DNA of 64,000 bases, taken from Gymnogyps californianus (taxonomy: Eukaryota > Chordata > Aves > Accipitriformes > Cathartidae). The notes beneath the pieces are model-generated. The model saw nothing but the letters and a program-made list of their open reading frames with translations. It was not told the DNA's origin and ran no database searches. A program made the translations under genes and the position numbers. Below are positions 49,861 through 61,066 of this stretch, piece after piece (position 1 is the first letter of the stretch; each line of letters opens with the position of its first letter). The stretch is taken from contig NC_059471.1 of the NCBI RefSeq assembly GCF_018139145.2, forward strand, positions 216,337,494 to 216,401,493, written 5' to 3'.

Positions 49861-52800
49861 CAGCTCATTAGAGGAAGAACAGGCTGGATGCCATCTTCCC
49901 AATGCCCCCATAAAAAAAAAAAGTGTTTTCTCCTGAAGCGCAGCTTTGGTCCTGAATATAGGACTCAAAAAAACCAAACAAACAAAAAACCTCAAAAATG
50001 ACTGCTCACTCCCAATTCTGGAGTTTCTTACGCAAACAGGTCTCACCCTTTAGGAGCTGCGAAATGCTATCTTACTCTAAGAACTAAAGAAATATTCTAG
50101 ACAATGTATTTTTACTCCAAAATAAATATTCTAGTAGCAAACAAATACATTTTCAGGGAATGTTGGAAGTAATGTTCATAATGCCCAAATTAAAGTAGAG
50201 CTGATAGTGCAGCTATGGCTAAGTGACATAAGAAATGCAGGCAGGGATTTGGACTTTTTAGTTACATCAAAAGCTACAGCTGGAAAGCAAATATACCTGT
50301 TTTAGGCAAAGAGGCTTTTTTTTTTTCCCCCCACCCTATTACTTCACACCTATTTGTATGTGTGTGTATATATCTAGGTATTTAGCCATTTCTATATATG
50401 CATATATATATAAAAAAACCCTTCTTCCTCATACCTTGATCTCAAAAATTACAACATACAGTGAAGATTTTACATGTTCATTCTCAAAAAAGTAAAGGGT
50501 TTCTACAAAATACTCTGTGAAAATTTTTAATTGGCACTTTGTTAAAAAGCAGTTTCTTTTTGAAGCCTACAACTTTTTGCATTCTTACCCGTGTATAAGG
50601 CTTCCACATGATACCAGGATTGTATGTGAATCAAAACACAGAAAGAGCGCTGGCAGGGAGGGAATAGCATATGTAAACAACAGGGGACAAAATTTTCAAA
50701 AGGCTCAGCATTTTTGTAAAAACACTTAACTACAAATCTACCAGCGAATTTAGTGGGACCAAGACTAGACCTAGATACTTCTGCGGGGTTTTTTTTTGTT
50801 TGTTTTTAATGTAACAAGGAGTATGAAAGACAATGAATATTTGACTAATCTTCTCTTTGTTCAGCTCCCAAAACAATTTCAAAGCATTAACAGAAGCATT
50901 TCCAAACTGCTAAAAAAATAAAATCAGAAGACACACAGACAAAGATCTACCCTAGTAGTTCCAGGCTCAAAAGGATAATGCCCATAGAAATAATACAAAC
51001 TAACAGATGAGGGAGTGGAAGCACAGGTACACTCAGGGTCTTCTGAGCTACATGAGAGCAATAGCTTTTATCATTGTATTTCCTGCATACAACTTAGCTT
51101 TTCTGTCTAATATTTATGGGAGGAATAATTCTGACAAATATTTTATTCCTCTGTCTGCTTGTAGACATATACAGGTTCACAAGCAAAAAGCCATTCATCC
51201 AAGGCTGAGTACCACAGATGGCTTGGGTAAAACCACAGTCACAGCTAATCTCCTGCTCCGGGCTACCTGAACCTCCTCAGATGTTATTCTCAGATCAAGA
51301 CTGTGATAAATTATGAAGACACAAAAAAGCAAGAAATATGGAAGTATTTATTAAGGGCAAAATGGGAAAAACCAGAAGGATCCTGCAACCAAATGTGGAG
51401 GGCAGATATAATCCTCCCCCTGAAGGCTACAAAAGATCTAAAAAGTTTTGTGATATGGCTAGGAAGGTGGGTGAGGAGGTGGAAGATGTATTCCTCCCAA
51501 AGCAAGTCAGAGAAAGAACTGGGGCCAGCATCCAGCTAGTGCTGACCATCACTGCTGGGGGAACTGAAACTTGTACTAGAGATGAGGAAGATCATGTTCT
51601 CTTCATTTCCATAGGGATAAAAACCAAGCCCTGCCTTACCAGTAGATGAAATATCATGCAAGAAAGAGCACAAAGTTGTGCAGCTCTGCAGCATGGTGGG
51701 ATCTGGGACACTGATGCAAGAGGCTTCTCCATATCTGACTTAGCTTGGCTAAATATTCATCTTCGAACATAAGCATGGCAAATGGAAAGAAGCAGGACAT
51801 CATTTTATAAAATTAAATAAATTGTGAATGGTAATGCAGCTTGCAAACTGGACAAGGTAAGAAAGTGGGCCAGAAGATGGCCTCTTCTACTTTTTCACCA
51901 GCAACTGACCCCCTCAAGGATGGCATGCAGGAGATGAGAAAAACTTTTTCACTCTACACAAGCTCTATAAATGAGATTTATGATACCCCATCAAGGAAAA
52001 CTACCAAAAAGGAGCAAATCAAGCAGAGACGATGATAGTGCCAGCAGAAAAGTTTCAGCTGAGGGTCTGAGGGTGGCTGGCAGCGCTAGATGAGGCTGGA
52101 CACTGCCAGAGGACATCGGTAACAAAATACCAAACTATGGTTTCAGGAGCCGATTTATCAAAGCACACTTCTGAATTGCAATTGGAGGGGGGGCCTCTTG
52201 GGAGTTATCTTGTTTTCTGGTGGATTTTTTTTTTTGTAAGATATTGATGGATTTTCTTACATTAAGATGCATCCACAGCATGAAGAAGTGAAAGATACAA
52301 TCATGCTGCTATTTTCCTCATGATGTCTGAAGTAAAATTATTTCTAATATTTTCAGAGCTAGGAAAAAAAAAAATGACATGTTCAGAAATTCATAATTAC
52401 TCTTGTAAGCAATTTCAAGATTGCCTTGGTATTAAAAAAAACCTCTGGATAAAAAGGAATAAAAACATCTAAGAGACTAAGATAAATGGAATAGGTTAGT
52501 AATTTGTATTATCTTATCACTAAGGTTTATACAGTTATAAAACCATAATGGCAAGGAAATTTAGATTTAAAAGAGAAATTATGTCTACAACCTTACCTAC
52601 TGTTCTAAATACTAAATTTTAAAAAAACTAATGATCTGCTTATTAACAATATCATATCAGAAACACAGTGGAGAGCGAGGCTATCCCCCCATTTACTTTT
52701 AAACTATTCCCACTCCTAATACTCATGGCTTAATGCAAGCACCCTTTACAACAACATATTATGGCAGTGAATCAATAAAACTCATTATCATAAAACCTGA

Positions 52801-54155
52801 CTCCACTCTGCCCTACTACTTTCTTCCCAAAACACTAATCTATTTATAAACCCACAGGAAAAATAATCTACATGCTGCTGTTGCCTACATTTGGAACAGG
52901 AGACCTCAAACATTGCTGTAGGCCTGTGGCTTAACAGGCAAAGTTGTGCAGGTATCCTCCTTTCTGAAATCACTGGTGGTGGACCCAACGCTCCTTAAAT
53001 GTTTCATGAAGAAAGAAAATCATGTCGAGGAACTGAGTTACAAACACTCCTCACTTAGTACTTTTGAGTGAGTCTTGTTAGCATAGCTTTTTTTCATGCT
53101 TTAAACAAATTGCAAATATTTTTTTAGAACTATGGAGTATATTTTTATTTATAAATAACAACAACAAAAAAAAAAAACAAAGCACTCGGCATGCAATAAT
53201 AACCAACCATCCACGTGCCACATGCCTTGAGAGAGATCTAAGACAGGAACAGATTAACTGAATCCTATTACTTTAAGGTCCAAGACTGAAAAGAGCTGCT
53301 GAACACTTGTGGTGAACCTGTGTCACTTTGATCTTCATTGTAACAGAAAAAGCAAAATGACATGCTCAAATGAAAATCATTTATAATAGATGAAAGCAGG
53401 GCAGAGCACTCCATGGATTAAATGTGTTTAGGAGAGTCAGAAGGTGAAAAATAAATAAGAATTACAATTTTCTACAGCCCTCTTCTCCCATCTCAGATCC
53501 TTGTCTCAACTGCAAGCTCCTGCTTCCCAAAATTACTTTTAATCACTATATATATGAAAACCGTAGTGAAAAGAAGAATGTACATTAAAATATCGGTTGT
53601 ACCTAATATGTCATTCTGTAGCTGACTCAAATGCAACTGTGATTAAACAAGTAAATCAAACAAGAAGCAGAAGCATGAACGTTTATGTTGTAAAACTAAA
53701 AATCGGAAGGGCAAGAGTTTCATTTTTCCACCTATTATTACCGCAGGGTGAACTTAAATTCATTCCTCCATATTTCAGTCTCTATTTCTAGAAAGACAAA
53801 ATGACATGTGACTATTTTAATAGACTATTTGACAGGCTGCTACAAAAGGATGCTATGAATGCAAAGCAACGCTCACTCTTATATGCAACCAAGGTAATGT
53901 GACATACATTAAAATTAAAATATGTTGAAAATTTGACCTCAGAGTACCTTACAGAGTTTGTGTTTTCAGAACGCATTTTTACTCAGTTGTGTGTGCTCCA
54001 AGAAGTATCTTAGTGATGATTATGTTAAGATCTCCATTATAAGCCAATGAAAATATCATAATTCAAAATATAGGGTTTTTTTTTTTCAGAACTAAGCTTT
54101 TGACTGTTTTATTCTTCTTAGAAGTATTGCTAAAAATAAATTCTGAGAAAAGAAA
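49861..54155. other. CHCHD3 intron, no recognised element
   Basis: AT-rich intron with a TATATG/TGTGTG simple tract at about 50355-50412. The 51000-52150 part has more uniform base composition and several overlapping open frames (up to 103 codons, 51338-51649), but I recognise no domain or transposon in it. Confidence 0.55.
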
Positions 54156-54249
54156 GCAACCTGCTCTAGCTGAGCCTGTTTTTAGCAGAAGGGCTGGACT
54201 AGATCACCTCCAGAGGTCCCATCCAACCTCAGCTATTCTGTAATTCCAC
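54156..54249 (+). mobile_element. CR1 LINE 3' tail fragment
   Basis: GCAACCTGCTCTAGCTGAGC, GGGCTGGACTAGATCACCTC, CAGAGGTCCCATCCAACCTC and ATTCTGTAATTCC form the known CR1 3' end in plus orientation, with a mutated terminal repeat. Confidence 0.88.
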
Positions 54250-57200
54250 AAAAATATTTTTGCTTTTCTTTCTGAATAACTATTAACAACTTATAGTTGA
54301 GAGTCCTACCACTCACATTTTATTCATTCCTGGCAGATTTGAAGTTGTCAGGACTGCACTGTATATACTGCTTTGTTAACTATTTACCCTTTGGAAATAC
54401 CAGCACAGCTTTGGGTACAGTGACTGCTAGCTGCCCAACTACCAGTTTCTGCAGAAGAACAATTTATCAGCTGCTTCCCTAACAGGAGAGAGTTAAAACT
54501 TGCACGTGCTACAGGCAAACTGCAGATAATTTCATTCTTAATACCTGCACATACAAAAAAAGACCTGTTTAAATGATGTTGCAAAGTCTTTGCAGAATTC
54601 TCGATTCTTCAATTTGCTCTGGTAACATTCAGGAGCAGGCTGCATGCATCAAGCTGTGCTAAACACCCTGAACCTCAAGTTCATAGCTCATTTATTGAGA
54701 AACAAAATAATTGGCAATTTGGGGTTATCTGCTTCAGTAGCCATCCCTGAAAAAGTATCCCTCTTTAAAAATCATTCACTCTGAGCAGTCAAGAAGCTGA
54801 GGCACTTAAATTACCAGCTGTTTCTTCACCCACACCAAAATGCAATGTAAGCATCTGGGTTGAGTCCTGCAAGTACAACAGAAACCCAGAATCACAAGTG
54901 CAATGCAAGCGCGATGAGAAAGAACCTGTACTCAGGGCTGGTAAAAATTAGTATCTTCAAGAGGAGCTCAAGATTTTTTTGCTTTTATAAGTCTATCAAG
55001 TTTGGTTTAAAATATTTATGGAAGCCTACATCTTTGTCTGGAACTCACCACTATTGCCTAATTCTGAAACACCTTTCTTCTGGAGCAGAAAACTTCACAA
55101 ATGAGCTCGTACTTGCAACCAGCAGTTAACAAATCAGTTCAACTAAAACAAACTTAGTCAACAAACCATATCTGACCACAGAACATTAGCATTGGGTCCA
55201 AAATTATCAGTTTGGTAGGTTCCTAATATATGTTCGTCCTTTAGCTCCACTATCAAAAAAATTCACCTTTGTATACCAAGAGCCCAAAATGACCAAAGGG
55301 AGAACAAAATACATATTACTTGAGGCCTAACTGTGGCATAGAGTTTACTTATACCATATCATAGCTTTTCTTTATCTCTAATGTTAGAAAATTCTCATGT
55401 GTATGTTGCAGGCCGGAGACAGTAATTTGGTGGTTTCCATACGAAACGACATTTCACAAGGGTTATGTGTTGTACAGGCTTTTTAATTACATTTTGTGAG
55501 CATAATTCTGCTATCCATTAAAGACCACATCATTTCTAAAAGGGGAAGCATCTCTGTCATCTGCTCAACCGTACGTTAACTCACTGATGGCTGGAGGTAC
55601 TGGGAGAAGTTCAGGGCACCACCTGCACGAGGGAACGGACAAGCAGCTTTAGCAATACAATTTAGTGAAGAGTTGTTACTGACCACCCCCATGATGCCTA
55701 CAGCGGAGGGCAAGACGAGCTTTCCCGACAGCAGAAGTTTGCCACTTGCTTAAGAAACCCTCTGAGCGCTTTTGACTGCTCTCAAAATGAAAACAAGTAT
55801 TGATGAAATCTTCCTAGCTCTCGACTACATTTGCCATTTCTGTCTATGGAAGTATTGCAAACCTGCTGGAAAACAGGCTGCAAGAAGTCCAATACGTCCA
55901 GAACATGGTAGTTTATCTCTTTTTATTCCAAAATACAGAAGTCTGTGTTAAATTATTATCTACCACATGGACAACTGTTACACGGATTACACGCAAATGA
56001 TAATGGAAGGTCATGTAAACGGAAATTAAATACAGGAGACGTGATTATGGAAGGAAGGCTCAGTTTGCTGAAGCTTATTCTCCAAAATTACTTGCTATCT
56101 GAGCTATCATCTGCACTCACCAGTTTAAGGTTACAGTCTAGTTTCCTCAAAGAAATTTTTATTATTAACTGCAGCCCTTAATATTAATTTTGCTGAGCTA
56201 ATAAACAAGATGTGAAAACAGCTGATCGAAACAAAACTATCTTTTAAAATTAAATTGCCATTACACATAATACTGAAAAATAAAAAGAAAATGATAGAAG
56301 TTCTGTGTACAAAACATCGTCCCCAACCACTGAGCCAACAAGCCTGAAAAAAGTCAGTTCCAGGTAATTCTGCTCATTTCTAAGTACCGTATGAGAAGCG
56401 CTGTCAGAAAGAAAACCTCCAGACTCACAAAATAAACCTGCATGCATGTGCAGTTCTTCACAGGCACGTTAAAAAACAAAACAAAAATAAAATACTTATG
56501 CTGGGGAAACAAGTGATTCTACAGAGCTAGTAGTGCGGAACTGAAATTGCTAAACAATATCATGCATGTGCCTCAGTTGTCCATAGTGCTAGACAAAATT
56601 ACTTTTTAGTGTTAAAAAATACTCTTCTCTTTTGAAGTACAAGATCTTATTAGTCTAAGTCACTTTCACTCTGTTTTTATTCCACCCAACTTGAATTATC
56701 AAAGGGAAAAAAAATATTTTAAACAATAACAAATTGCTAAAATACCTCTATGTGTAAATATTTATTATGGCTAAATATAGGTTGTTTGTATTTTGCATAT
56801 TATCACACCCCTCAGCTTTAAAATAATTTCCCCCCCTAAGCAGAAAAAGAAATAACACCCAACTACTAATACGGAAAAAACAGAACATTCTCTATTTGCT
56901 TTCTGAAATATTTTTCTCTCAAAGTCTGTCTGTTTATACCTCCTCAATCCCTTCTCATTGCCATTTTTGACCAAGTGTATTAATAATGAATTCTGAAGAT
57001 TAAAGCAGTCAGGTTGCTGCACTGCAGGGAATTGCCACATGGGGGATTCCAAACTGATGGGAATTACATAGGAAGTCGGGGGGAAAAAAAGCTGTGAGAT
57101 CGTAACATGGAAAAGGTAGAAAATACAGTCTTTACTTTTTAAAATGACAGGTCAAACTATATGCATTTATACAGATCTATGTATTTCTCACTAACTTTCT

Positions 57201-57970
57201 GCTCTAGAAAACTATACTGGTTTTTTTCCCCTCTGAAAATAGACCTATATTTCTATATTGCTTCTAGCAGTATAAAAAGATGAAAAACAATAGTTTTATC
57301 TATTTTCAGTATTTGAATCTTTTTTATTTTGCAGAGGTGTCAACTGGAAAAAAATTACATACATGTAAATACACCCCCCCACACACAAATGTATACACGC
57401 ACATTCGCACATATTTCAAATCTGTATCTCATACTTAGTACTTTCAGCATTATTCTAAGAACTCACATTTATTCACACCTAGCAGTAAGTCTGACGTCTA
57501 CACTAAACTACGTTTGAAAAATCTCATCCTTTAAGCAAATGAAATTTTGTTTCACCACACTGCTAGGGACTGTGGAGGTGGGAAGGGGAAACAGGTTTTT
57601 AACATAACTGCCATTAGTACTAATAATTTGGGTACGAATTTGTACTTTTTCTACTCCCAATTCCTTTAACTTCCATTACAACTTTAGCAGTGCTCAGTAT
57701 GCAGGTGTCAGCTTCTCACAAAGAAAATAAAAGACCACCTAATAAACAAAAAGGCAATGTTCAAAAACATTTATCATATAAGGTAAGCAATAGGAGACAT
57801 TGATAAAATCACCATTTCTTAATCTTTATATATCAATGGCCATTTATTTTACTATATTACCGATTTGGAAATAAAACTTTCTGGAGGCCATTATTTGATA
57901 AAAAAATGCACTTCTGTAACTTATTTTAAACAAGATTTTATATCCAAGCCTCAGCATAATACAATAAATT
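54250..57970. other. CHCHD3 intron, no recognised element
   Basis: AT-rich intron with a CA-rich run near 57370-57410. I see no exon, RNA gene or transposon. Open frames are short. Confidence 0.6.
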
Positions 57971-58062
57971 ATAGATTCATAGAATCATAGAATCATTTAG
58001 GTTGGAAAAGACCTTTCAGATCATCGAGTCCAACTGTAAACCTAACACTGCCAAGTCCACCA

Positions 58063-60867
58063 CTAAACCATGTCCCCAAGCGCCACATCTACACGTCTTT
58101 TACATACCTCCAGGGATGCTGACTCAACCACTTCCCTGGGCAGCCTGTTCCAATGCTTGACAACCCTTTCAGTGAAGAAATTTCTCCTAATATCCAATCT
58201 AAACCTTCCCTGGCACAACTTGAGGCCATTTCCCCTCATCCTATCACTTGTTACTTGGGAGAAGAGACCAACTCCCAACTCGCTACAACCTCCTTTCAGG
58301 TAGTTGTAGAGAGCAAGAAGGTCTCCCCTCAGCCTCCTTTTCTCCAGGCTAAACAACCCCAGTTCCCTCAGCCACTCCTCACAGGACTTGTTCTCCAGAC
58401 CCTTCGCCAGCTTCATTGCCCTTCTTTGGACACGCTCCAGCACCTCAAGGTCTTTCTTGTAGTGAGGGGCCCAAAACTGAACACAGTGTTCGAGGTGCGG
58501 CCTCACCAGGGCCGAGTACAGGGGGACGATCGCTTCCCTGGTCCTGTTGGCCACGCTATTTCTGATACAAGCCAGGATGCTGTTGGCCTTCTTGACCACC
58601 TGGGCACACTGCCGGCTCATATTCAGCCGGCTGTCGACCAACACCCCCAGGTCCTTTTCCGCCAGGCAGCTTTCCAGCCACTCTTCCCCAAGCCTGTGGC
58701 GTTGCATGGGGTTGTTGTGACCCAAGTGCAGGACCCGGCGCTTAGCCTTGTTGAACCTCATACAGTTGGCCTCGGCCCATCGATCCAGCCCGGCCAGATC
58801 CCTCTGTAGAGCCTTCCTACCCTCAAGCAGATCAACACTCCTGCCCAACTTGGTGTCATCTACAAACCTACTGAGGGTGCACTCGATCCCTTCGTCCAGA
58901 TCATTGATAAAGATATTAAACAGAACTGGCCCCAATACTGAGCCCTGGGGAACAGCACTTGTGACCAGCCACCAGCTGGATTTAACTCCATTCACCACCA
59001 CTCTTTGGGCTCGGCCATCCAGCCAGTTTTTTACCCAACGAACAGTACGCCCGTCCAAGCCATGAGCAGCCAGTTTCTCCAGGAGAATGCTGTGGGAAAT
59101 GGTGTCAAAGGCTTTAGTAAAAGTCTAGGTAGACAACATCCACAGCCTTTCCCTCATCCACTAAGTGGGTCACCTTGTCATAGAAGGAGATCAGGTTAGT
59201 CAAGCAGGACCTGCCTTTCATAAACCCATGCTGACTGGGCCTGATCACCTGGTTGTCCTGTACATGCTACATGATGGCACTCAAGATGATCTGCTCCATA
59301 ACCTTCCCTGGCACCGAAGTCAGACTGACAGGCCTGTAGTTTTCCGGATCCTCCTTCTGGCCCTTCTTGTAGGCTGGCATCACATTTGCAAACCTCCAGT
59401 CAACCGGGACCTCCCCAGTTAGCCAGGACTGCTGATAAATGATTGGAAGTGCCTTGGTGAGCACTTCCACCAGCTCCCTCAGTACCCTTGGGTGGATCCC
59501 ATCTGGCCCCATAGACTTGTGTGTGTCTAAGTAGTGTAGCAGGTCGCTAACCGTTTCCCCTTGGATTATGGGGGCTTCATTCTGCTCCCCATCCCTGTCT
59601 TCCAGCTCAGGCGGCTGGGTACCTGGAGAACAACTGGTCTTAATATTAAGGACTGAGGCAAAGAAAGCAATTAGTACCTCAGCCTTTGTCATTATGTTTT
59701 CCCCCGCATCCAATAAAGGATGGAGATTCTCCTTAGCCCTCCTTTTCTTGCTAAGGTATTTATAGCAACATTTTTAATTGTCTTTTACAGCAGTAGCCAG
59801 ATTAAGTTCTAGTTGGGCTTTGGCCCTTCTAATTTTCTCCCTGAATAACCTCACGACATCCTTGTAGTCCTCCTGAGTGGCCTGCCCCTTCTTCCAAAGC
59901 TCATAAACTCTCCTTTTTTTCCTGAGTTCTAGCCAAAGCTCTCCGTTCAGCCAGGCCGGTCTTCTTCCCCATTGACTTGTCTTTCAAAATATGGGGACAG
60001 CCTGCTCCTGCACCTTTAAGATTTCCTTCTTGAAGAATGTCCGGCCTTCCTGTAATCCTTTACCCTTCAGGACTGCCTCCCAAGGGACTCTGTCAACCAG
60101 TCTCCTAAACAGGCCAAAGTCTGCCCTCAGGCACTCCAAGCTAGCAGTTCTGCTGACCCTCCCCCTTACTCCTCCAAGAATCAAAAACTCTTATCATTTC
60201 GTGATCGCTATGCCCAAGATGGCCTCCAACCATCACATCACCCACAAGTTCTTCTCTGTTTGCGAACAACAGGTCCAGTGGGGCACCTTCCCTAGTTGGC
60301 TCACTCACCAGCTGTGTCAGGAAGTTCTCTTCCACACACTCCAGGAACCTCCTAGACTGTTTCCTCTCTGCTGTGTTGTATTTCCAGCAGACATCTGGTA
60401 TTGACATCCCCCACGAGAACAAGGGCTAGCAATTGTGAGACTTCTCCCAGCTGCTTATAGAATATTTCATCTGCCTCTTCAACCTGGTTGGGTGGTCTAT
60501 AACAGACTCCCACCATGATATCTGCCTTGTTGGCCTTCCTCCTGATTCTTACCCATAAACATTCAACCCTATTGTCACCATCATTAAGCTCTAGACAATC
60601 AAAACACTCCCTACCATACAGGGCTACCGCACCACCTCTCCTTCCTTGCCTATCTCTTCTGAAGAGTTTATAGCCATCCATTGCAGCACTCCAGTTCTGT
60701 GAGTCATCCCACCATGTTTCCGTGATGGCAACTATGTCATAGTTTTCCTGCTGCACAATGGCTTCCAGCTCCTCCTGTTTGTTGCCCATGCTGTGTGCAT
60801 TGGTGTAGATGCACTTCAGTTGGGCTATTGATCCCACCACCTTTTGGGGGGGGGGAAGAAGCCCCAA
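58063..60867 (-). pseudogene. CR1 ORF2 (endonuclease + reverse transcriptase), frameshifted
   Basis: Read on the minus strand, the domains appear in the normal order. 60867-60352 holds the start of the APE endonuclease (TNAHS near residue 22 and AITETWW near residue 48, with the catalytic Glu). 60422-60141 continues it in another frame (PLDLLFANREE, GHSDHEMI). 60184-59984 holds the linker. 59713-59267 holds the first part of the reverse transcriptase (GPDGIHPRVL, NYRPVSLTS). 59058-58063 holds the palm and C-terminus ([20 protein letters not shown], then FVDD at 58855-58866). CR1 normally has FADD; the A-to-V change leaves the two catalytic aspartates. At least three frame changes (near 60400, near 60180 and between 59267 and 59058) make it inactive. 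Confidence 0.93.
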
Positions 60868-61031
60868 TTCCTACATGACCATTCTCAGGTGCTTCCGTGG
60901 TTTCTAACACATCAATAACCCTTGCGTCTTTGCCACTGCATGGATCTCCATCCCCTACCTCCATCGAGATATCAGACCAAAGGACCTTGCTAGCACACCG
61001 TCCCTCAAACACTGGCGTGCCGCCCCCAGGC

Positions 61032-61065
61032 TTATCTCTAGTAACAACTTATCTGTAGTAACAAC
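61032..61065. repeat. 17-bp direct repeat at the CR1 5' junction
   Basis: TTATCTCTAGTAACAAC (61032-61048) is followed at once by TTATCTGTAGTAACAAC (61049-61065), one mismatch. It sits where CR1 similarity ends, so it may be part of the element or a slippage product of the insertion. Confidence 0.8.
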
Positions 61066-61066
61066 C

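Larger units (their letters stand above)
57974..61066 (-). mobile_element. Long 5'-truncated CR1 LINE (~3.1 kb)
   Basis: The 3' end at about 57974 has the tail repeats (CATAGAATCATAGAAT), followed by TTTAGGTTGGAAAAGACC. The element continues through the whole 3' untranslated region, reverse transcriptase, endonuclease and about 200 bases upstream of the endonuclease, to about 61066, where AT-rich intron resumes. A complete CR1 is about 4.5 kb with two ORFs, so ORF1 is missing or nearly so. Most CR1 insertions are a few hundred bases, so this is an unusually long copy. A ten-base G run (60846-60855) and a 17-bp near-perfect repeat at the 5' junction (61032-61065) are odd features. It is the same subfamily as the copy at 24335-25231. 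Confidence 0.95.

Noticed and set aside
51338..51649. 103-codon frame with charged residues that looked gene-like
   Set aside because: No recognised family, overlapped by other frames on both strands, and no splice sites or conservation evidence available.
58153..58809. 218-codon plus-strand frame opposite the long CR1
   Set aside because: Antisense shadow of the CR1 reverse transcriptase C-terminus.
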